6,443 nucleotides of DNA from an uncultured Candidatus Melainabacteria bacterium (GTDB taxonomy: Bacteria; Cyanobacteriota; Vampirovibrionia; Gastranaerophilales; Gastranaerophilaceae), in assembly GCA_934773085.1 (NCBI GenBank), contig CAKVMU010000100.1:1-6443 (forward strand), in the 5' to 3' direction. The notes beneath the pieces are model-generated. The model did not search any database, had not been told where the DNA came from, and saw only the letters and a program-made list of their open reading frames with translations. Within the stretch, counting starts at the first letter, position 1. Every line of letters begins with the position of its first letter. This document shows positions 1 to 5,935 of this stretch, in pieces. A program made the translations under genes and the position numbers.

Positions 1-57
1 CATTACAATCGTACTGTAAACAAAAATTTAAATCAAGTATCTAATCCGATTTTATTG

Positions 58-63
58 TATAAT
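58..63 (+). promoter_or_regulatory. Possible -10 box (TATAAT) next to the ilvB start
   Basis: A perfect TATAAT lies 9 bases before ATG 73. If it is used, transcription would start at about 69-71 and the message would be nearly leaderless, which would fit the absence of a Shine-Dalgarno. No convincing -35 is seen 16-18 bases upstream. In AT-rich DNA a chance match is quite likely, and the open frame through this site allows the alternative that the gene begins further left. Confidence 0.3.
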
Positions 64-72
64 ATTATCGCT

Positions 73-1713
73 ATGGCAAATCTGTTACTAAAAAATGCAA
101 ATATCGAGAAAGATGATAAAACCTCTCTAACCTGTGCACATGCACTTGTTGAGGCTCTTGTCGAAAGCGATGTTGATAGTATTTTTGGTTATCCGGGAGC
201 ATCTGTTTTAAGTATTTATAATGAACTTGCCAAAACAAATAACATACGTCATTTCCTTGTTAGACATGAACAAGCTGCTGTACATGCTGCGGAAGGTTAT
301 GCAAGGGTAAGTGGCAAAGCTGGAATCGTTTTGGTTACTTCCGGTCCGGGGTTCACAAATACAATAACAGGTATCGCAAATGCTTATGCAGATTCTACTC
401 CGTTGGTTATTTTGGCGGGCGATGTTCCGGCTGGCAGAGCAGATTCAAAAGTTTTTCAAAAAGTAGATATTCTTTCGATGACAAAAACATGTTCAAAGAA
501 AAATTTTCTTGTTTCATCAAAAGATGATATAAAACAAGTGCTTAAAGAAGCAATCGATATTGCAAATTCCGGACGAAAAGGGCCGGTTGTTATCGCTCTT
601 CCGAGAAATGTTTTGGAATCAAAATATATTCATAAGCCAACTAAAGAACTTCATGTCAAAAAGTTGCCGAATATTTCTGATGTTGAGTATGACAGAGTAT
701 TAAAACTTATATCAAATGCAAAAGCACCGCTATTGTTGCTTGGTGCGGGTGCCTGTGAAGCTGTTGATAATATTAAAAAGTTTGTAAGTATTACGCAGAT
801 TCCTGTCATTTCCACGCTTATGGGTATTGGTGCTTATCCGTCTAAAGACAAAATGTATTTGGGTATGATTGGAATTAATGGAACTTATCCGGCAAATACT
901 GCTTTGGCATCTTCTGATTTGATAATTGCATTAGGAGTAAGTTTTTCTGACCGTTCAACATGTAAAAATGTAGATTTTGCTCCAAATGCCAAGATAATTA
1001 ATGTAAATATCAAAAAAATCTTCGGAAATTTTGAATTGGATTTGACATCTTCTTCTGATAATTTTCTTTGTGGTTTGATAGAACGAATCTCATCAGTGCC
1101 GAACTTGACTGAATGGAATTCCAAGGTAGCTCTTTTAAAAGAAGAAAGCCAACCTCAAGACATATACTCTGATTGTTTGCATTCTTCCAGTGTGTTGGAG
1201 GCTATCTATGAACATACAAAATCTTATGAGCCTGTTGTTGTAACGGATGTAGGTCAGCACCAAATGTTAACGGCTCAGTTTTTTAATTTTGCAAAGCCTA
1301 AGAAATTCATAACATCCGGCGGTCTGGGCACAATGGGCTTTGGACTTCCTGCCTCAATCGGGGCATATATTGCAAACCCAAATAATCTTGTGCTGAATAT
1401 TACCGGTGACGGTTCGTTTCAGATGAACTTACAGGAATTGGCAACCTGTCGTGAACATAATATTCCGGTGAAAATTATTATTATGAATAATTCTTATCTC
1501 GGTATGGTAAGACAAATGCAAGAAAAAATATACAACCGCTTGTATCAAGTAGAGATGATAAACCCCGATTTTACTAAAATAGCTGAAGCGTACGACTTGT
1601 TTGCAGTTAGGGTGCGTAAGTACGAAGAGCTTATTCCTGCGTTGGATAAGGCTATTTCGCACAATGGCACGGCCATTATTGATATTGCGATAGACTCGTT
1701 TGAAGAAATATAA
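73..1713 (+). CDS. ilvB: Acetolactate synthase large (catalytic) subunit, divergent
   Basis: Thiamine-diphosphate (ThDP) and FAD enzyme family that condenses pyruvate with pyruvate or 2-ketobutyrate, the first common step of branched-chain amino acid synthesis; cytoplasmic. Numbered from ATG 73 (546 aa): FGYPGAS near 38-44, catalytic Glu66 in RHEQAA, TSGPG near 89-93, FAD region with NGTYPAN and SFSDR (290-294), then QHQM, SGGLGTMGFGLPA and the ThDP motif GDGSFQMNLQELAT (from 445) ending at NN 472-473. These last motifs are typical of true acetolactate synthases rather than other ThDP decarboxylases. Oddities: Met482 replaces the usual Trp in VRQWQE, Ile-Asn replaces Met-His before GTY, and the protein stops at DSFEEI without the usual C-terminal tail. 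No regulatory subunit gene (ilvN) follows; a terminator does. The start is uncertain: ATG 73 suits the family's N-terminus but has no Shine-Dalgarno, TTG 55 is an alternative, and the frame is open to base 1. Family call is firm; exact substrate is not. Confidence 0.88.
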   Translation: MANLLLKNANIEKDDKTSLTCAHALVEALVESDVDSIFGYPGASVLSIYNELAKTNNIRHFLVRHEQAAVHAAEGYARVSGKAGIVLVTSGPGFTNTITGIANAYADSTPLVILAGDVPAGRADSKVFQKVDILSMTKTCSKKNFLVSSKDDIKQVLKEAIDIANSGRKGPVVIALPRNVLESKYIHKPTKELHVKKLPNISDVEYDRVLKLISNAKAPLLLLGAGACEAVDNIKKFVSITQIPVISTLMGIGAYPSKDKMYLGMIGINGTYPANTALASSDLIIALGVSFSDRSTCKNVDFAPNAKIINVNIKKIFGNFELDLTSSSDNFLCGLIERISSVPNLTEWNSKVALLKEESQPQDIYSDCLHSSSVLEAIYEHTKSYEPVVVTDVGQHQMLTAQFFNFAKPKKFITSGGLGTMGFGLPASIGAYIANPNNLVLNITGDGSFQMNLQELATCREHNIPVKIIIMNNSYLGMVRQMQEKIYNRLYQVEMINPDFTKIAEAYDLFAVRVRKYEELIPALDKAISHNGTAIIDIAIDSFEEI

Positions 1714-1717
1714 AAAA

Positions 1718-1739
1718 ACGGCTCATAGTGTTGAGCCGT
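1718..1739. terminator. Bidirectional intrinsic terminator between convergent genes
   Basis: Perfect 8-bp stem ACGGCTCA/TGAGCCGT with the 6-base loop TAGTGT. On the plus strand it is followed by T1742-1746 and would end ilvB, whose stop codon is at 1711-1713. On the minus strand the A run 1712-1718 becomes an unbroken U tract directly after the stem, so it would also end the ribbon-helix-helix gene that reads in from the right. The minus-strand version looks the stronger of the two. Confidence 0.85.
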
Positions 1740-1822
1740 AATTTTTCCTATGTTTTCCCATTTTCCTTTTTCCGCTTGATTGAGATGAAAAATCATCCCG
1801 TAAAACTTTTTGCGCAGGAACT

Positions 1823-2011
1823 TTAATCTAACAAAGCTTCCAAAATTGCTGCATTCTTGTTTGCAAGAGTTGATGATTTCACTCTGCTTTTATACATATA
1901 GCTTCTCAGAGCTTCCCTAATCAATTCTGATCTTGTGCGATTTTCTCCTTCAGCTACTTGGTCGATTCTACTTAAAAATTCTTCCGGCATGGAAATTAAA
2001 ACTCTTGCCAT
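1823..2011 (-). CDS. Ribbon-helix-helix (CopG/RHH_1-type) DNA-binding protein, 62 aa
   Basis: Small dimeric transcription factor fold. Residues about 3-8 (RVLISM) form the DNA-contacting beta strand, followed by Pro9, helix A (about 10-20), a turn at GENRT, and helix B starting RSELIREALRSYM (about 27-39). The remaining 20 residues form a polar tail that lacks the ligand-binding domain of NikR. Start ATG 2011 is supported by AAAGGAG (2018-2024) six bases upstream. Such proteins are usually autorepressors or antitoxins. No toxin-sized gene accompanies it: 76 bases lie between its stop and the ilvB terminator, and the SLH gene terminator lies upstream. It therefore looks like a single-gene unit. 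Its operator may be the palindrome and repeats just upstream. Target genes cannot be told from the sequence. Confidence 0.85.
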   Translation of the reverse strand: MARVLISMPEEFLSRIDQVAEGENRTRSELIREALRSYMYKSRVKSSTLANKNAAILEALLD

Positions 2012-2025
2012 ATATTTCTCCTTTA

Positions 2026-2062
2026 CTGTATGTATAGTGATATTTGATATCCTGTATATATA
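2026..2062 (-). promoter_or_regulatory. Operator-like palindrome and direct repeats upstream of the RHH gene
   Basis: The plus strand holds CTGTATGTATA at 2026-2036 and CTGTATATATA at 2052-2062 (10 of 11 identical, 26 bases apart), with the palindrome GATAT-TTG-ATATC at 2039-2051 between them. The block sits 15 bases before the RHH start codon, just upstream of its ribosome site, where an autorepressor would bind. RHH proteins often bind short palindromes or tandem repeats as cooperative dimers. TATACA- and TATATA-like hexamers in the block could serve as a minus-strand -10 box, but no clear -35 was found, so the promoter itself is not assigned. Confidence 0.45.
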
Positions 2063-2077
2063 TAAAGTGTTAGGAAG

Positions 2078-2097
2078 AAAAAAAATTGCGTTTTTTT
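2078..2097. other. A-tract/T-tract block upstream of the RHH gene
   Basis: Eight A's (2078-2085), TTGCG, then seven T's (2091-2097), with another T5 at 2102-2106. It lies between the SLH gene terminator and the operator-like repeats of the RHH gene. It could act as an UP-element or bent DNA for the RHH promoter, or as a weak AT-only hairpin. Nothing in the sequence decides between these. Confidence 0.3.
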
Positions 2098-2124
2098 AAT
2101 CTTTTTGTAAAGAATTGTTAAAAA

Positions 2125-2156
2125 GAAGTCCTAATACCTTACGATATCAGGACTTC
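2125..2156 (-). terminator. Intrinsic terminator of the SLH-domain gene
   Basis: On the minus strand, GAAGTCCT pairs with AGGACTTC (8 bp); after one mismatch the stem continues for 3 more A-T pairs around an 8-base loop. It is followed by an unbroken U5 tract (complement of A2120-2124). It begins 22 bases after the stop of the SLH gene (2178) and so ends that transcription unit. Confidence 0.85.
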
Positions 2157-2177
2157 CAAATTTACTAACTTGAACGA

Positions 2178-3590
2178 TTAGAAGATGATTGTTAATTCTT
2201 CATCAGGGTTCAAGCAAGAATCGTTAGTTGTGTTAGGAACGATTAAGTATTTGCATTCGTCAACGAATTCATAAAGAACACCGAATGTTCCGCTTACAGC
2301 TAACTTAGAAAGGTTGTAAACACCTTTACCAACTGTGATTATGCTGCTTCCAACGCTCTTAAGACCTTTAAGAGGGTGCAATGAAGCTGTATCAGCAAAT
2401 GCATCTGACCAGTTTCCACCGAATTCTTCAACACCGTTAGCAGTTACTTCAGCTGCAGAAGAAACTGTTCTTCCTGCAACACCGGCAACTCTGCCTGTCA
2501 TTGAGAATGGAGCACCTAACAATCTTGAGATAACGTTAGGGTTTTTCATAACGTCAACTTGTGCGCTTGAAAGTTGTTTAGGGAAGTTAGCGCAGTTGTC
2601 GCCGTTTTTGATTGAATTAAATTGAACTTCCAAATAACCAGGTCTCTTAACACCAGGTCTTGCAACAGAAACTACTTCGCCCTTAACTGTAGAACCAGCA
2701 GGGTAGCAAACTCCGTTAAGAGTTACATCTTCGGTTGTTTTAGCTGTGAATGTATCACCAACGTTAGAAGTTCTAGCGCTCAATCTTTCTGACAATTTGA
2801 TTTTAACTGCAACAGGTTCATATTTTGTTGCACAACCAATTGCACCGTTTGAAAGGTCGATTTGGAAGTTTTTCTTCATTGCTGCCAAGAAGTAAGCTAC
2901 TTGTTCTTTTGAAAGGTATTCGTCGTTGATAACTTTGTCTGTATCAGGTACAGAGTTCAACAAGCCAGAAGCAACAACTTCGTTTGTTGCAGCGTAAGCC
3001 CATTCAGGAACATACTTAATTGTTTGTCCGTTAAGAGCTGGAACTGCTGTTGCACTTGCATCAACTTTCATAAGTTTTGCAAATGTACAGAAAACTTCTG
3101 TTTTAGTAATAGCTTTGTCCGGTTTGAATGTAGAATCAGGGTAACCAATCATAACATCTGCTGTCAAAGCTCTTTCGATTTCAGATTTAGCCCAGTAAGA
3201 ATCAGCTATATCTGTGTATTTTGATGAATCACCTTTAGTAAGACCTAAGCCTTCTGAAATTAAATATGCTAACTCAGAACGTAAAACAGGCATTTTAGGG
3301 TCATACAACGCACCTCTTTTTTGGTCCATTTTAGCTTGCATATCGCCAAGCATTTGTTTTGCATAACGACCAACTACAACGTTTTGTTTTTTGTCAATTG
3401 TTTTTACGTGGCAAGGTTTGTAAATTTTACCGCCAACGATAACATCATTTTCAGCTGTTACAAGTGAATGTCCTTGTGAACCGAAAAGAGTTGGGTGTGC
3501 ATAAGCTTGGATAGAATCATCAGCCATTGCAACACCAGCAGTCATACATAGTACGCTTACTGCCATTAATAGTTCTTTTGAAACTTTCAT
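2178..3590 (-). CDS. Secreted SLH-domain envelope protein, 470 aa
   Basis: Residues 1-23 form a signal peptide: charged KVSK, a hydrophobic core, and probable cleavage after AMA; Cys15 does not fit a lipobox. SLH-type sequence covers about 100-242: a first repeat around LRSELAYLISEGLGL, a clear second repeat from YTDIADSYWA to IGYPDSTFKP and the following helix, and a weaker third from YVPEWAY to about 242. SLH domains bind cell-wall polymer, and in cyanobacterial and related diderms they anchor outer-membrane proteins to peptidoglycan. Residues about 261-330 look like a small beta domain (GDTFTAK, YPAGSTVKGEV). Residues about 350-430 are Ala/Gly/Val-rich, and I do not recognise them. The chain ends ELTIIF; a terminal Phe is typical of outer-membrane proteins. 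It has seven cysteines outside the signal. Start ATG 3590 has AAAGGAG (3595-3601) four bases upstream. It is a single-gene unit with its own promoter and terminator. Exact function unknown. Confidence 0.88.
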   Translation of the reverse strand: MKVSKELLMAVSVLCMTAGVAMADDSIQAYAHPTLFGSQGHSLVTAENDVIVGGKIYKPCHVKTIDKKQNVVVGRYAKQMLGDMQAKMDQKRGALYDPKMPVLRSELAYLISEGLGLTKGDSSKYTDIADSYWAKSEIERALTADVMIGYPDSTFKPDKAITKTEVFCTFAKLMKVDASATAVPALNGQTIKYVPEWAYAATNEVVASGLLNSVPDTDKVINDEYLSKEQVAYFLAAMKKNFQIDLSNGAIGCATKYEPVAVKIKLSERLSARTSNVGDTFTAKTTEDVTLNGVCYPAGSTVKGEVVSVARPGVKRPGYLEVQFNSIKNGDNCANFPKQLSSAQVDVMKNPNVISRLLGAPFSMTGRVAGVAGRTVSSAAEVTANGVEEFGGNWSDAFADTASLHPLKGLKSVGSSIITVGKGVYNLSKLAVSGTFGVLYEFVDECKYLIVPNTTNDSCLNPDEELTIIF

Positions 3591-3610
3591 ACTTCTCCTT
3601 TCATTTTATT

Positions 3611-3633
3611 TCATTCTAGCGTTTCTAAAATGA
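3611..3633 (-). promoter_or_regulatory. Stem-loop in the 5' leader of the SLH-domain gene
   Basis: On the minus-strand RNA, UCAUUUUAG pairs with CUAGAAUGA over 9 bp, including one G-U pair, around the 5-base loop AAACG. On the plus strand the same position would be a C-A mismatch, so the structure favours the minus-strand RNA. It lies between the predicted transcription start (about 3641) and the ribosome site (3595-3601), 9 bases before the latter. No U run follows, so it is not a terminator. It could protect the 5' end of an abundant envelope-protein message or control translation. Confidence 0.5.
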
Positions 3634-3647
3634 TTTAACTCTCTACT

Positions 3648-3656
3648 ACTATATCA
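3648..3656 (-). promoter_or_regulatory. Extended -10 promoter of the SLH-domain gene
   Basis: The minus strand reads TGATATAGT, a TGn extension plus the -10 hexamer TATAGT. It gives a transcription start near 3641 and a leader of about 50 bases. No good -35 is present at 16-18 bases spacing, which extended -10 promoters can tolerate. It lies 33 bases past the stop of the upstream acetyltransferase gene. Confidence 0.5.
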
Positions 3657-3688
3657 TGAATGATTTTATCGTAATTACATCATATCAA

Positions 3689-4684
3689 TTATTTTTTACG
3701 TTTCTGCAGAAGATATGCTTGCGGATAACAATAATCTTCTCTAAAGCCGATTTTTCTGTACATTTTTAATGCTTTATAGTTATTTGTCTCAGTTGTTACG
3801 TTAACTTCAGAGAATTCACGTTTTCCAAGTTTTGTCCAATCCACGATGGTTTTGATTGTTCTGTTAAGCAACAATTCAGAGAATCCGTGTCCACGGTGAT
3901 TCTTGTCAATTGCAACTAACGGAACATTGGCGATTTTTCCGCCGGTAACGTTTGCAAAAACGAAACCGCATGGAATATCGTCACACATAAGGACAGAAGT
4001 TGCTTCCGGAAGGAATTCTCCATAAATGTTTTCAACCACTTTGTTTATAATATCCGTAGTTCCTTCAATTGATTTGTATCTTGAATCATACATAGCATCG
4101 GATGTATCTTTGAAAGATTCGTGAATAACTCTGATTGCATCGTTTCTGTATGCATCCGCATAACTAACAATTTTGTATTCTTCAGGTTTTTCAGGAAGTT
4201 TCATGTTTTCAAGAATTCTCTCTGAAGAGGCATTGCCCATTACAAATCTCAAGACTGCGAGTCCTACAAACTTAAATCCATATTTGGCGATGTCTGCCGT
4301 AAAAATTGACTGGTGTCCAAGCATTGGGTATGAAACTACTTTTGTTTGGCGTTCAGTTTCAGTAAGTTCGAGGAATTTTTCGATAAGCAATTTTTGTTTA
4401 GCGGTTTCATCTTCTGTTCCCAAGCAGTGAACAAGGTTAAGTTCAATTGCTTCTGAGATAGAAGTTGTGTACACCAAAAATGCGGTAGGAATCAAATTCT
4501 CTTTCAAAACAATACATTTCAAGTAATCTTTTTCAACAGCATCAATGAATTCTTCGTAAGGAAGCGGTTCAAGTTCAAACTTATACTCGCTTACAGCTTT
4601 AGATTTAAAATCATTATATACCCCTTTAAAAATTTTAAAGGTGCTGTTGTTCAATACTTCTACTTCGTAATTTGTTTCCGCCAT
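3689..4684 (-). CDS. GNAT-family N-acetyltransferase with two lobes, 331 aa
   Basis: Acetyl-CoA-dependent acyltransferase family. The C-terminal half (about 168-331) is a recognisable GNAT domain: strand VPLVAID (254-260), the acetyl-CoA phosphate loop RGHGFS (264-269, with Ser where Gly/Ala is usual), and the closing motif NNYKALKMYRKIGF (301-314). The N-terminal half (about 1-150), ending KYGFKFVGLAVLRFVM, resembles a degenerate second GNAT lobe without a CoA loop. At 331 aa it is about twice the single-domain length, in keeping with tandem GNATs. Start ATG 4684 is preceded by AAAGGA overlapping the ribBA stop, 10 bases away, so it is very likely in the riboflavin operon. The substrate is unknown; the context alone does not show a role in flavin metabolism. 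No terminator was found after its stop. Confidence 0.85.
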   Translation of the reverse strand: MAETNYEVEVLNNSTFKIFKGVYNDFKSKAVSEYKFELEPLPYEEFIDAVEKDYLKCIVLKENLIPTAFLVYTTSISEAIELNLVHCLGTEDETAKQKLLIEKFLELTETERQTKVVSYPMLGHQSIFTADIAKYGFKFVGLAVLRFVMGNASSERILENMKLPEKPEEYKIVSYADAYRNDAIRVIHESFKDTSDAMYDSRYKSIEGTTDIINKVVENIYGEFLPEATSVLMCDDIPCGFVFANVTGGKIANVPLVAIDKNHRGHGFSELLLNRTIKTIVDWTKLGKREFSEVNVTTETNNYKALKMYRKIGFREDYCYPQAYLLQKRKK

Positions 4685-4690
4685 AAAATT

Positions 4691-4697
4691 TCCTTTA
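4691..4697 (-). promoter_or_regulatory. Ribosome site overlapping the ribBA stop codon
   Basis: The minus strand reads TAAAGGA: the ribBA stop TAA shares two A's with the AAAGGA ribosome site of the acetyltransferase gene, whose ATG follows after 6 bases. Ribosomes ending ribBA would pass over the next start signal, which favours coupled translation and supports ATG 4684 as the start. Confidence 0.7.
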
Positions 4698-5906
4698 CAT
4701 TAGATGGTGCATTTTTTCACATTTAGTTTTTATATATCGTTCGTTGTACTTGTTAACTTCCGATTTAATATTTATATTTTCATGGATTGTGAGTCCGTAA
4801 CCTTTCAGTCCGATAATTTTTTTCGGATTGTTAGTAATAAGATTAAAGTTATTGAATCCCAAATCCAAGATGATTTGAGCGCCCACTCCGTAATTTCTCA
4901 AATCAGGAGCAAAACCCAGAGATACATTTGCTTCAACTGTGTCTTGTCCTTGCTCTTGGAGTTTGTAAGCTTTCAGTTTGTTTACAAGTCCTATTCCTCT
5001 GCCTTCGTGGTCACGAAGATAGATAACAGCGCCCTTCCCGTACTCTTGAACCATTTCAAGTGCTTTGTGTAATTGCCAATTGCAATCGCATTTAAGGCTG
5101 TGGAAAATATCTCCTGTCAGACATTCACTGTGAACTCTGATGAGAGGGATTTTATCTGAACCATCGTCCTTAACCAGTGCGACATGCTCACAACCTGAGA
5201 TGGTGTCGGTATAACCTATGATGTTGAAGTCACCGAATTGGGTTGGTAAGAATACTTCCACTTCTCTTTTTACAAATCTTTCTTTCTTGAGTCTGTATGC
5301 AATTAAGTCTGCAACTGTGATGAATTTTATACCGTGTTTTTTTGCAAACTCGCTTAACTCATCTCTTCTCATCATCTTGCCATCATCCGCAAGAATTTCG
5401 CACATAACTCCGGCTGGTCTGTGTCCGCTTAAAATCGCAAGGTCAACCGTAGCTTCGGTGTGACCGCAACGTTTAAGAACTCCGCCTTTTCTGGAAACAC
5501 ATGGGAACATGTGTCCGGGACGTCTTAAATCAGAAGGTACTGCATCCGGTGCGATAGCAACTTCTATTGTTTTAGCTCTGTCATAAGCTGAAATGCCGGT
5601 CGTTACACCAAATTTTGGGTGTGCATCAATGCTCAAAGAAAACGCAGTTTGCATACTCTCAGTGTTCTTTTGAACCATTTGTGGCAAATCAAGTTTTTCA
5701 GCAATTTCAGAAGACATTGCAAGACAAACCAATCCTCGGCATTCTTTTGTCATGAAGTTAATAAACTCCGGAGTAACCATCTGTGCAGAAATAATTAAAT
5801 CTCCTTCATTTTCTCTGTCTTCGTCGTCAGCAACAATCAAAGGCTTTCCGTTTTTGAAATCCTCTAATGCTTCTTCTATTGTACTGAAATGATTTGTGTG
5901 CTCCAT
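4695..5906 (-). CDS. ribBA: Bifunctional 3,4-dihydroxy-2-butanone 4-phosphate synthase / GTP cyclohydrolase II
   Basis: Supplies both halves of riboflavin in the cytoplasm: ribulose 5-phosphate to the four-carbon unit, and GTP to the pyrimidine. The RibB domain (about 1-205) has the acidic DEDRENEGD motif (28-36), TGISAYDRAKTI (103-114), RPGHMFP (129-135) and GHTEATVDL (148-156). The RibA domain (about 215-403) has RVHSECLTGD, zinc ligands Cys262, Cys273 and Cys275, EGRGIGL (301-307), the nucleophile-equivalent Tyr314, Asp335/Arg337 in APDLR, and TNNPKK (358-363). All key residues of both activities are present, so both halves should work. Small differences: KCDCN stands where RCDCG is usual, and FPC where FPL is usual. 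403 aa is the normal length. Start ATG 5906 has AAGGA four bases upstream (5911-5915), 29 bases after ribE. The gene order ribE-ribBA is typical, but ribH does not follow. Confidence 0.96.
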   Translation of the reverse strand: MEHTNHFSTIEEALEDFKNGKPLIVADDEDRENEGDLIISAQMVTPEFINFMTKECRGLVCLAMSSEIAEKLDLPQMVQKNTESMQTAFSLSIDAHPKFGVTTGISAYDRAKTIEVAIAPDAVPSDLRRPGHMFPCVSRKGGVLKRCGHTEATVDLAILSGHRPAGVMCEILADDGKMMRRDELSEFAKKHGIKFITVADLIAYRLKKERFVKREVEVFLPTQFGDFNIIGYTDTISGCEHVALVKDDGSDKIPLIRVHSECLTGDIFHSLKCDCNWQLHKALEMVQEYGKGAVIYLRDHEGRGIGLVNKLKAYKLQEQGQDTVEANVSLGFAPDLRNYGVGAQIILDLGFNNFNLITNNPKKIIGLKGYGLTIHENINIKSEVNKYNERYIKTKCEKMHHLM

Positions 5907-5935
5907 TGTATCCTTCGTAATTAGTTTAAAAAGTT

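Noticed and set aside
1545..1796. 83-codon open frame on the minus strand overlapping the end of ilvB
   Set aside because: It lies mostly antisense to a conserved coding region, spans the terminator, and its product has no recognisable domain.
1784..1797. GATGA-AAAA-TCATC hairpin downstream of the RHH gene
   Set aside because: Only 5 bp, with no U run on either strand. The perfect hairpin at 1718-1739 explains termination better.
1747..2177. Possible toxin gene paired with the RHH protein
   Set aside because: Neither flank has room for a toxin-sized frame with a ribosome site: 76 bases to the ilvB terminator on one side, and on the other only repeats and the SLH gene terminator.
3653..3664. 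ATCAT-GA-ATGAT palindrome followed by TTTT on the plus strand
   Set aside because: Five AT-rich pairs with a 2-base loop are too weak for a terminator, no plus-strand gene leads into it, and it overlaps the extended -10. It could be an operator, but there is no second copy.
4704..5072. 122-codon plus-strand open frame inside ribBA
   Set aside because: It is antisense to the conserved GTP cyclohydrolase II domain; the product is Phe/Ser/Ile-rich, as expected of an antisense reading of AT-rich coding DNA.
5907..5935. FMN riboswitch before ribBA
   Set aside because: The 29-base gap is far too short for this aptamer. Any such element would be upstream of the operon's first gene, outside the window.
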